From contig JAHBTX010000006.1 of assembly GCA_019638395.1 (NCBI GenBank), forward strand, positions 186,001 to 250,000: a DNA stretch of 64,000 bases, written 5' to 3'. The DNA comes from Cyclobacteriaceae bacterium. Lineage in GTDB: Bacteria; Bacteroidota; Bacteroidia; Cytophagales; Cyclobacteriaceae. The notes below the pieces were generated by a model. That model was given only the letters and a program-made list of their open reading frames with translations, was not told the origin of the DNA and made no database searches. Shown one piece after another: positions 56,978 through 64,000 of this stretch (positions are counted from its first letter, which is position 1; each line of letters starts with the position of its first letter). The translations under genes and the position numbers were made by a program.

Positions 56978-59800
56978 ATGAGAAAGTTTACTACCCTTAT
57001 CTTACTTGTGTTGTCATTAACAGCCGGTGCACAAACTACCGTGCCCGATTGGGAGGCTTCCTACAAAGCCCGCAAACAAAAAGAAGATCAGTCCATTTTA
57101 AAAGATTACCCGGTGCGCAACATTGGGCCAACCGTTCAAGGCGGTCGCATTGTAGATATTGAAGTAAACCTGAAGAACACGAAAGAGTTTTACGTGGGCT
57201 ATGGTTCGGGTGGGATTTTTAAAACGCTAAATAATGGTATCACGTTCGAACCCATATTTGATAATGTAGATGCATTGGGTATTGGCGATTTCGCGTTATC
57301 GCAATCCGATCCTAAAATTTTATATGTAGGAACTGGTGAAAAGAATGGTAGTCGCTCCACCTATGCTGGTTCGGGTGTTTATAAAACGGTGGATGGTGGT
57401 AAAAGCTGGACCAACCTCGGCCTTGCCGGAACGCATCATGTAAGCCGCATTCTCATTCATCCGCAAGATAATAACACGGTTTGGGTTGCATCGTTAGGTG
57501 CGTTGTACTCCAACAATGCTGATCGTGGTGTATTCAAATCAACTGATGGCGGAAAAACATGGAAGAAAACGTTATACGTTAATGATAGTACCGGAGTCTC
57601 TGATCTGATCATCAATCCACAAAATCCAAAGCAACTACTTGCCGCAACATGGGAGCGTACCCGCAAAGCGTGGAATTTTAAAGGCAATGGTGCCGGTTCA
57701 GCAATCTATCGTTCAGAAGATGGTGGCGATACCTGGACGCTTTCTGCCGAAGGTTTCCCGAAAGGAAAATTTGTAGGCCGCATTGGATTGGATGTATGTT
57801 GGACAAAACCGAATGTAATGTATGCCGTGTTGGATAATCAGGAAGAAGTAAAAGAGGAGAAGAAAGAATCGTCAAAAGCAAAAGACGATAAGTTGAAGCT
57901 GACCGATTTGAAAGACATGTCGGTTGAAAACTTTTTGAAACTGGACGATAAAAAGTTGGATGAGTTATTGAAAGAAAGCCGTTTCCCAGCCAAATACACA
58001 TCGCAGGTAGTTAAAAAGGAAATTCGTTCGGATAAGTATAAGCCTCAGGCTTTGGCTGAATATTTTGGAACCGATGCCAATTCTGATTTATTCACTACAA
58101 AAATTAAAGGCGCTGAAGTGTATCGTTCTGATGATGCCGGTAAATCATGGAAGCGCACGCATACTGCCGATATAGATGGTGTGTACTTTACCTATGGTTA
58201 TTACTTTGGTGAACTGCGCGTGTCGCCCTCCAATACCGAAGATGTGTACATCTACGGAGTACCGATGTTGAAGTCGGAAGATGGAGGGAAGAATTGGGTT
58301 GAGATTGATTCACTGGGAACCATGCACAGCGATCATCATGCGTTATGGATTAATCCAAATGATGATAAACACATTTTAATGGGCAACGATGGCGGGCTGT
58401 ATCAATCGTACGATAAAGGCGATACGTGGCTGCACTATAATAATGTAGCAGCCGGACAATTTTATACCGTGAATGTTGACTTTGAAACACCATACAATGT
58501 ATATGGTGGTTTACAAGACAATGGTGTGTTGCGTGGCTCTTCGCGTTCTGTACCTAATCGCGGTAAGCATTGGGAAGCAATTTTTGGTGGCGATGGTATG
58601 TATGTAGCGCCTGACCCGCGTAATAGCAAATTGGTTTATACCGGTTTTCAGTTTGGAAATTATTTTAAGTTAGAATTAGATCGGGGTCGCAGTACACGCA
58701 TTACGCCCGCACATGCTATTGGCGAAGCACCCAACCGTTGGAACTGGCGTACACCTTTGATATTAAGTAAGCACAATCCTGATATTGTCTATATGGCTTC
58801 GCAGCGTGTGTACCGCAGTTTAAATAAAGCTGAGAGCTGGGAATCAATCAGTGGTGATCTTACCAAGAATAAAAAACAAGGCAATGTACCCTTTTCTACC
58901 ATTGCTTCGTTGGCTGAATCGCCTGTGAAGTTTGGGTTGTTGTATGTAGGTACCGATGATGGCAACGCTTGGGTAAGTAAAAACGGTGGTGGTAATTGGG
59001 AATCAATTGGTGCTGGTTTACCTGCCGATAAGTGGGTGAGTAGTATTTCGCCTTCGCCACACGATGAAGCCACGGTGTTTGTTTCGCTCAATGGTTACCG
59101 TACCGATGATTTTAAAACCTATGTATTCATGAGTTCCGATTACGGAAAAACCTGGACAAGCGTAAAGGGCAATTTGCCCGAATCAGTAGCAAACGTGTTT
59201 ATTCAGGATCCGGTAAATGCAAATTTGTTCTACTGTGGTTTGGATAATGGAACGTATGTAAGTTTGGATGCGGGTAAGAACTGGCAATTGCTGAACAAAG
59301 CTTTGAATGTAGCCAGCTACGATATGATGGTGCACCCACGCGATAATGAATTGATAGTAGGTACACACGGTCGCAGTATATTTGTGGCCGATGTAAAACC
59401 TTTACAAGCATTGAAAGATGCAAGCAAAGCAATTGTTGCCTATGCCAACGATGGAATTCGTTATAGCGAACGCTGGGGACAAAAATCATATTCCTGGAGC
59501 ACAGCCTACGAACCGAGCATCAGCATTTTGTATTATGTCGGAAAACCAACTGCTACCATTTCAGTTGAAATTCTGGACGAGAAGAATAATGTGGTAAGAA
59601 CTTTATCCACAACTGGGGCAGCAGGGTTTCATTCTGTGAACTGGGATCTGAAAATTAACGAAGTTGCTGCCGCTCCTGCCAAAGGAAAAGCAAAACCTGC
59701 ACCCACTACTACAGCTTTGAAGTATGCAGGAAAAGGTAAGTATAAAATCAAATTTATTAACGGCACTGAAAGTAGTGAAACAACTTTTGAAGTGAAGTAA
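56978..59800 (+). CDS. Exported BNR/sortilin-type beta-propeller protein
   Basis: 940 residues with signal peptide (MRKFTTLILLVLSLTAGAQT). Many BNR/Asp-box repeats (VYKTVDGGKSWTNLG, VFKSTDGGKTWKKTL, IYRSEDGGDTWTLS, YRSDDAGKSWKRT, VYRSLNKAESWES, FMSSDYGKTWTS), giving two seven- to ten-bladed propellers. A Lys/Glu-rich helical insert at about 288-370 interrupts the first. A C-terminal beta-sandwich (ISVEILDEKNNVVRTLSTTG) closes it. Often called glycosyl hydrolase, but no catalytic residues can be assigned. Confidence 0.8.
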   Translation: MRKFTTLILLVLSLTAGAQTTVPDWEASYKARKQKEDQSILKDYPVRNIGPTVQGGRIVDIEVNLKNTKEFYVGYGSGGIFKTLNNGITFEPIFDNVDALGIGDFALSQSDPKILYVGTGEKNGSRSTYAGSGVYKTVDGGKSWTNLGLAGTHHVSRILIHPQDNNTVWVASLGALYSNNADRGVFKSTDGGKTWKKTLYVNDSTGVSDLIINPQNPKQLLAATWERTRKAWNFKGNGAGSAIYRSEDGGDTWTLSAEGFPKGKFVGRIGLDVCWTKPNVMYAVLDNQEEVKEEKKESSKAKDDKLKLTDLKDMSVENFLKLDDKKLDELLKESRFPAKYTSQVVKKEIRSDKYKPQALAEYFGTDANSDLFTTKIKGAEVYRSDDAGKSWKRTHTADIDGVYFTYGYYFGELRVSPSNTEDVYIYGVPMLKSEDGGKNWVEIDSLGTMHSDHHALWINPNDDKHILMGNDGGLYQSYDKGDTWLHYNNVAAGQFYTVNVDFETPYNVYGGLQDNGVLRGSSRSVPNRGKHWEAIFGGDGMYVAPDPRNSKLVYTGFQFGNYFKLELDRGRSTRITPAHAIGEAPNRWNWRTPLILSKHNPDIVYMASQRVYRSLNKAESWESISGDLTKNKKQGNVPFSTIASLAESPVKFGLLYVGTDDGNAWVSKNGGGNWESIGAGLPADKWVSSISPSPHDEATVFVSLNGYRTDDFKTYVFMSSDYGKTWTSVKGNLPESVANVFIQDPVNANLFYCGLDNGTYVSLDAGKNWQLLNKALNVASYDMMVHPRDNELIVGTHGRSIFVADVKPLQALKDASKAIVAYANDGIRYSERWGQKSYSWSTAYEPSISILYYVGKPTATISVEILDEKNNVVRTLSTTGAAGFHSVNWDLKINEVAAAPAKGKAKPAPTTTALKYAGKGKYKIKFINGTESSETTFEVK

Positions 59801-59864
59801 ATCCCTCACCCGCCTCGTTCCTCGGCTCCCTCTCCCTAGGGAGAGGGGCGGGGGTGAGGGATTT
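59799..59864. repeat. GC-rich palindromic element
   Basis: AAATCCCTCACCC (59799..59811) and GGGTGAGGGATTT (59852..59864) enclose the perfect palindrome CCCTCTCCCTAGGGAGAGGG. Its GC content contrasts with the neighbourhood; the same type of word occurs in many bacterial genomes as a dispersed repeat. Confidence 0.8.
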
Positions 59865-59888
59865 AAATTCGAAGCAATCTACTTGTAG

Positions 59889-60485
59889 TTAACCCTTTAA
59901 TTTATTCTCAATAAACCCAGTACTCATTCTCATCAAATCAGGAAAGAAATTGAGGAACTCATTCTCAAAATCTTTGTAATGAAGATTTAACTCCTGAATC
60001 GCTTCATCCATTTTTGAATCGTAAGGAGTTCGTTTCGCCATACCACTCAGCGCACGATGAATGCCTTCGGACTTTGAGTAGTTCAACAACCAATTGCCTT
60101 CCATCATATAAGGCAACATATACTTAACCTGACGCGGAAGCTGTGCGTCAAATTTGGTAAGTACCTGGTAAGCGTGCTGTGAATAATCTTTCAATGGTTG
60201 TGTATGGTACTTGTTCCAGTGGTGGGCCAGGTAGTGATCATAAAACATATCCACAATAACAGGCGCATAGTGGCGGTACTTCGGTCGTAGCCGGATTTTA
60301 CTTTCCAGTACTACCGGGTGGTTATCGGTGAACTCATCTATTTCGCGGTGTAACTCTATTCCTAGGGCAATCTTATAAGGAAACTGTTCGTAGATGGTTC
60401 GTCCGCGCACAAAGTCGCCAATGAAATTACCAACCATAATCTCCTCATCATTGCCCGATAGATACAGGTGTGCCAGAAAATTCAC
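59889..60485 (-). CDS. acpH: Acyl carrier protein phosphodiesterase
   Basis: 198 residues. MNFLAHLYLSGNDEEIMVGN, DFVRGR and HREIDEFTDNHPVV are signature parts of the AcpH/DUF479 HD-like fold, with metal-binding His and Asp. YDHYLAHHW gives further ligands. It can remove the phosphopantetheine arm from ACP. Diverges from the TerB-like gene. Confidence 0.85.
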   Translation of the reverse strand: MNFLAHLYLSGNDEEIMVGNFIGDFVRGRTIYEQFPYKIALGIELHREIDEFTDNHPVVLESKIRLRPKYRHYAPVIVDMFYDHYLAHHWNKYHTQPLKDYSQHAYQVLTKFDAQLPRQVKYMLPYMMEGNWLLNYSKSEGIHRALSGMAKRTPYDSKMDEAIQELNLHYKDFENEFLNFFPDLMRMSTGFIENKLKG

Positions 60486-60559
60486 GCGCTTCTCATTTTT
60501 GCAGACGGTGTGAAAGATAGATGTTTTTAAACTATTTTTACCTGCAAGATTTCTATGTT

Positions 60560-60955
60560 ATGATTGTACTGGAACAACTTAAACTATTGGTAAACCTGGC
60601 CCGTATTGATGGCGACATGGCTGGTAATGAGCGCACGTACATTATCAACATTGGCAAAGCACATGGCTTTCCGGAGTCATCGGTGGAAACACTTTTTTAC
60701 TCCAGTCACGAAGCTATTATAGCAAAGGAGTTAACAGCCGATCAGAAGTTTAATTACATTTTTAATCTTGTACAGTTGATGAAATTAGACGAACGGCTGT
60801 ACGAAGAAGAAATAAAATTCTGTGCCAGTACGGCAGCTAAACTCGGCTATAAACCGGAAGTGATGTTTGAGTTGATGTTAAAAGTAAAATCAACAGAAAT
60901 GACACGTGATGAAAAAGCAGCCTTACAAAAGCTAACAGACCAATACCTCAACTAA
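60560..60955 (+). CDS. TerB-like protein
   Basis: 131 residues from the ATG at 60560; an upstream ATG at 60521 would put an improbable hydrophobic extension on it. Helical bundle with LLVNLARIDGDMAGNERTYI and LMKLDERLYEEEIKFCASTA, each with an acidic (metal) motif D-G/L-x and E-x-x-x-I as in TerB. The TerB family senses tellurite or phage/stress; here there are no other ter genes. Confidence 0.7.
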   Translation: MIVLEQLKLLVNLARIDGDMAGNERTYIINIGKAHGFPESSVETLFYSSHEAIIAKELTADQKFNYIFNLVQLMKLDERLYEEEIKFCASTAAKLGYKPEVMFELMLKVKSTEMTRDEKAALQKLTDQYLN

Positions 60956-60975
60956 AAAAATTATAACCTAACCCT

Positions 60976-62256
60976 ATGCAAAAATTTTTACTCGTTTTGA
61001 TGCTTGTTGGCCTGAGTGTTACAAGCTATGCCCAGCGCACCCTCATTCATTGTGGTTCGTTAATCGATGGAAAATCAAAAACACTGCAGAGCCAGGTAAC
61101 CATTGTGGTGGAAGGTAACAAAATTGTTTCTGTTGACAAGGGTTTTACAAAAGCGGGCAAAGAAGATAAGATCATTGATCTGAGCAAAAAAACGGTAATG
61201 CCGGGGTTGATTGACATGCACGTGCACATTGAAAGCGAAACCAGTAAAGATGCATTGGTAAAACGCTATACACAGAACGAAGCGGATGTAGCTTTTCAAT
61301 CTACCATTTATGCGCGCAAAAACCTGATGGCAGGTTTTACAACTGTGCGCGATTGTGGTGGCTCAGGTGTAAACATTTCATTACGCAATGCAGTAAATGC
61401 CGGTACCATTGTAGGCCCGCGCATTTTTACAGCGGGTAAGGGAGTTGCAACTACGGGTGGTCATGGTGATCCAACCAATGGTGCGCGTAAAGATTTAATG
61501 GGCGATCCCGGTCCGAAAGAAGGAGTAATCAATGGCCCCGATGATGCACGCAAGGCAATACGCCAGCGTTACAAAGATGGTGCAGACTTTATCAAGATTA
61601 CTGCAACAGGAGGTGTGTTGAGTGTAGCGAAAGATGGAAGTGGCCCGCAGTTTACACAGGAAGAAGTAAATGCAATTGTTGAGGCTGCTAAGGATTATGG
61701 ATTTCATACGGCAGCCCATGCACACGGTGCCGAAGGGATGAAGCGGGCAGTATTGGCAGGCATCACCACGATTGAGCACGGAACATTGATGAACGAAGAA
61801 GTAATGGATCTGATGATTCAGAAGGGAACATATCATGTACCCACTATTATTGCGGGTCGTTCTGCTGCCGAGTATGCAAAAATTCCAGGCTACTATCATC
61901 CATTGGTGGTGCCGAAGGCAATTGAAATCGGGTCAAAGATTCAGGAGAATTTTAATAAAGCCTACAAGCGCGGTGTGAAGATGGCATTTGGTACCGATGC
62001 AGGTGTGTTTCCACATGGCGAAAATGCACGCGAGTTTGGTTACATGGTAGAAGGCGGGATGCCTGCAATTGAAGCATTGCTTTGCGCGATGCAGACAAAT
62101 GCCGAGATACTGGGTGTAGGTGATAAGATTGGTTCGATTGAAAAAGGTAAGCTCGCGGATATCGTAGCCGTAAATGAAGACCCTACTAAAAACATTAAAA
62201 CTATGGAGAAGGTTACGTTTGTGATGAAGGATGGCGTGGTGTATAAGAATGAGTAG
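60976..62256 (+). CDS. Exported amidohydrolase (prolidase/imidazolonepropionase-like)
   Basis: 426 residues with signal peptide (MQKFLLVLMLVGLSVTSYAQ). Metal-dependent TIM barrel: MPGLIDMHVHIES (HxH), FIKITATGG with the bridging Lys, AAHAHGAEGMKRAVLAGITT and EHGT (two His), FGTDAGVFPHGENA (Asp). Subtype III of the superfamily, with members acting on dipeptides such as Xaa-Arg/Pro. Periplasmic. Starts 20 bases after the TerB-like gene. Confidence 0.85.
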   Translation: MQKFLLVLMLVGLSVTSYAQRTLIHCGSLIDGKSKTLQSQVTIVVEGNKIVSVDKGFTKAGKEDKIIDLSKKTVMPGLIDMHVHIESETSKDALVKRYTQNEADVAFQSTIYARKNLMAGFTTVRDCGGSGVNISLRNAVNAGTIVGPRIFTAGKGVATTGGHGDPTNGARKDLMGDPGPKEGVINGPDDARKAIRQRYKDGADFIKITATGGVLSVAKDGSGPQFTQEEVNAIVEAAKDYGFHTAAHAHGAEGMKRAVLAGITTIEHGTLMNEEVMDLMIQKGTYHVPTIIAGRSAAEYAKIPGYYHPLVVPKAIEIGSKIQENFNKAYKRGVKMAFGTDAGVFPHGENAREFGYMVEGGMPAIEALLCAMQTNAEILGVGDKIGSIEKGKLADIVAVNEDPTKNIKTMEKVTFVMKDGVVYKNE

Positions 62257-62276
62257 TGATTAAAATTTTATGATTA

Positions 62277-62309
62277 AAAAGGCGCAAGTAGTAATCTGCG
62301 CCTTTTTGT
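62277..62309. terminator. Bidirectional terminator
   Basis: AAAAGGCGCA/TGCGCCTTTTT with a 10-base loop and T-runs both ways, between the converging amidohydrolase and 62322..62567 genes. Confidence 0.85.
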
Positions 62310-62321
62310 TGGGCAGCTTCA

Positions 62322-62567
62322 TTACTTTTTCTGGGCAGCTATTTCTCTTTGCTTCATGGCTTCTAACATATTCATCTCGGCAATCACTTTCTGATGCTTT
62401 GCCTCATCAAGAGCCGCCTCAGCCGCTTTTTCTAATTCTATTGCCCGCTTCTCGTTTTCGAGTGCGATTACCTCGTTTTTATCGGCACGAACCTTTTGCT
62501 GATACCCAAACGCAAGCGAAAAAACTGAAACGAAGCCGAAGATACCAATTAGGAGATTCTTTTTCAT
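62322..62567 (-). CDS. Small exported coiled-coil protein
   Basis: 81 residues. Hydrophobic start (MKKNLLIGIFGFVSVFSLAF), either signal or membrane anchor, then a highly charged helix (EVIALENEKRAIELEKAAEA, then ALDEAKHQKVIAEMNMLEAM). No family; resembles stalk-like or periplasmic helical proteins. Diverges from 62672..63868. Confidence 0.6.
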   Translation of the reverse strand: MKKNLLIGIFGFVSVFSLAFGYQQKVRADKNEVIALENEKRAIELEKAAEAALDEAKHQKVIAEMNMLEAMKQREIAAQKK

Positions 62568-62671
62568 AACGTACTTGTTTTAACATCAAGGTAAGGAAAA
62601 TCCTTAAGAAAAATTAATTCGCTCTTCAGCCCTGCTTTAAGTAGGTGTTATACTTTTCAGAAAAAATAAGT

Positions 62672-63868
62672 ATGAGAGCTTTTCTGATTTTGATGCTGGT
62701 GCCTATTGCGCTCACCGCCCAACCCAAATATGAAGTTCAGGAATTTACAGGTGTAGTAAAGTCAATTGGTTCTGGTTTTGGATTTGCCCTTCAGCAAATA
62801 GTGCTTGATATAAATGGCGAACTGAATGGCTTTTTATTTAATCCTGGTTACGGCAGTTGGGTGGTTCGAAATGTTAAAGTAGGAGAGTCATTAACGCTTC
62901 GTGCAAACGTGAATGTGAAGTATGCTGAAATGAGAAAAAGGCAGAATAACCGAAATGCAATTTCGCCAGTTTATTTTTTTCATGATCAGATTTTAGCAAT
63001 TAAAACACCAAATGGCTGGTATGAGATGCCGGATATTAAAGAAGAGGTTGTCAATCATACTGAAGTCTTCCTGGAAAAAAAAGTAATAGACGAATATGTG
63101 GTGGATGGTAAACGGACGGCTTTAATTCTTGAAAACGGGCTTGTTGGTTATTACCACCCAATTCTTTCCACAGATGATAAGATGCGCGATATCAAAATCG
63201 GAGATTACGTTTCGTTTGGCAGCTACCGCAGGCACATTGGCCAGGGCTTCGAGTTTCCAATTTCCGGTGTAAAAGATGTGTATTATTTTAATCGGTTGAT
63301 CGGAGTGGAGGCAAAACTCCATTCTTATCTGTTCAAACAAAATTTTGTCAGGATAGGGGCGAAGTTTAAAACAACAGATGGAAAAATGGTGAGTGTTGCA
63401 TTTCCAAGCGAGGACGCGAAACGCATTGAGCGTTTTATTAAACCAGAAATTCCCTTGAAATTTTATTATTCTGATTTTAAAATTGATGCCCAGCCCATGG
63501 CTTTACCCGAATTGCACGCCATTGTACAAAATGCCGATACGCTTTACATCCGGACTTTTGGTTTTTTTGGTGGCGCTGATGGCAAACATGAACACGATCC
63601 CGTAGAGATAACCGGAAAAATTACACGCATAAACGTAACACCGAAAGGAAATGTGAGCAGCCTTATCATAGATTCTGATTATTATGTTGAAATTGATGCC
63701 ATGATGGCGCAACAACTCGCACTGCATTTTCAAAAAGGAAAACAGATTAGCATTCAGGGCAAACAACGGATTAAGAAGGAAGGGGAGATTTACCAGAAGA
63801 GTTATCATATTGTAGTGCCAGAACGACTAACAATTGATGGTAAAACTTTCTCTGTGTATATTCCATGA
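62672..63868 (+). CDS. Hypothetical exported protein before a response regulator
   Basis: 398 residues from the ATG at 62672, which gives a signal peptide (MRAFLILMLVPIALTAQPKY). Beta-rich; the pattern VVKSIGSGFGFALQQIVLDI recurs as VEITGKITRINVTPKGNVSS, suggesting repeated OB-like domains that may bind nucleic acid or metal, though this is a guess. A GGADGKHEHDPVEI stretch is rich in His and Asp. Its stop overlaps the response regulator start (ATGA), so it belongs to a two-component locus. Confidence 0.65.
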   Translation: MRAFLILMLVPIALTAQPKYEVQEFTGVVKSIGSGFGFALQQIVLDINGELNGFLFNPGYGSWVVRNVKVGESLTLRANVNVKYAEMRKRQNNRNAISPVYFFHDQILAIKTPNGWYEMPDIKEEVVNHTEVFLEKKVIDEYVVDGKRTALILENGLVGYYHPILSTDDKMRDIKIGDYVSFGSYRRHIGQGFEFPISGVKDVYYFNRLIGVEAKLHSYLFKQNFVRIGAKFKTTDGKMVSVAFPSEDAKRIERFIKPEIPLKFYYSDFKIDAQPMALPELHAIVQNADTLYIRTFGFFGGADGKHEHDPVEITGKITRINVTPKGNVSSLIIDSDYYVEIDAMMAQQLALHFQKGKQISIQGKQRIKKEGEIYQKSYHIVVPERLTIDGKTFSVYIP

Positions 63869-64000
63869 AGATACTATTGGTTGAAGACGAACCCCGCCTG
63901 AACAGTTTTATCTGCAAAGGCCTGGAACAGCAAGGCTACACGGTTGATGCCGTTACCACGGGAAGTGAGGCACTAAGTCTGGCCGCTACTGAATCGTACG
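63865..64000 (+). CDS. Response regulator, OmpR-like (N-terminal part; runs off the window)
   Basis: The first 45 codons are seen: MKILLVEDEPRLNSFICKGL and then EQQGYTVDAVTTGSEALSLA. The VEDE acidic pocket is that of a CheY-like receiver domain; the phosphorylated Asp lies outside the window. The form suits an OmpR/PhoB response regulator with a histidine kinase gene expected next. Overlaps the preceding gene. Confidence 0.85.
   Translation, partial: MKILLVEDEPRLNSFICKGLEQQGYTVDAVTTGSEALSLAATESY

Overview
The window comes from a member of the Bacteroidota, most likely the Cytophagales. The evidence is a TonB-dependent receptor with an STN domain in an operon with DUF4249 and MG2-type proteins, a DUF5916 gene, RNase Y, a GH144-type glucanase, and several TAnnTTTG -7 promoter boxes, some paired with a TTG/TTTG -33 box 19 bases upstream. 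No tRNA, rRNA, CRISPR array or recognisable transposase was seen.

The first 11.7 kb form an accessory island unlike the rest. It is an array of orphan Rhs C-terminal 'tips' (polymorphic toxins), each with its own immunity gene, all read on the minus strand. The cassettes are separated by six copies or part-copies of one palindromic, non-coding repeat (1064..1223, 3415..3575, 6574..6799, 8377..8443, 9771..9996, 11394..11494). Four of the repeats join the same Rhs base on one side. On the other side several of them cut an XRE regulator gene at different depths: one copy intact, one middle fragment, one 25-residue C-terminal stub, and one possible bare terminator. The array contains two alternative Rhs linker modules, at least seven different toxin tips (several hydrophobic and possibly pore-forming, one PD-(D/E)XK nuclease-like) and mostly membrane-bound immunity proteins. 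No full-length Rhs protein is present, so the tips look like a silent store of toxin specificities or the debris of repeated recombination. The right end of the array cuts a DUF5916 gene after about 70 codons.

From 11.8 kb on, the sequence is an ordinary chromosome with tightly packed genes. 11.8-21.8 kb: TrmN6 methyltransferase, a serine hydrolase, a DEAD-box helicase with a DbpA domain, a secreted protein with a C-terminal Hint domain, DUF4256 and DUF1080 proteins, a DsrE protein, a YheT-type hydrolase, a GNAT and an MFS transporter. 21.9-28.8 kb: a four-gene outer-membrane uptake operon (hypothetical, TonB receptor, DUF4249, MG2 protein). 28.9-33.7 kb: rny, zapA, a coiled-coil partner and pheT. 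33.7-37.9 kb: HicBA, DUF1684, a beta-lactamase-fold protein, RadC, an outer-membrane barrel and rpsT. 38-46 kb: a phospholipase C/S1-P1-type protein, GH144 glucanase, effector-binding protein, GH29 fucosidase and aminopeptidase P. 46-56.9 kb: RidA, Uma2, IscA, methylmalonyl-CoA epimerase, ThiL, SixA, a lipid A acyltransferase, EttA, DUF2795, IspD, MntA/HepT and a NeuD-type acetyltransferase. 57-64 kb: a BNR-propeller protein, AcpH, a TerB-like protein, an amidohydrolase and the start of a response regulator.

Intergenic spaces carry several perfect or near-perfect palindromes. One of them (17226..17255) resembles the hairpin in the array repeat.
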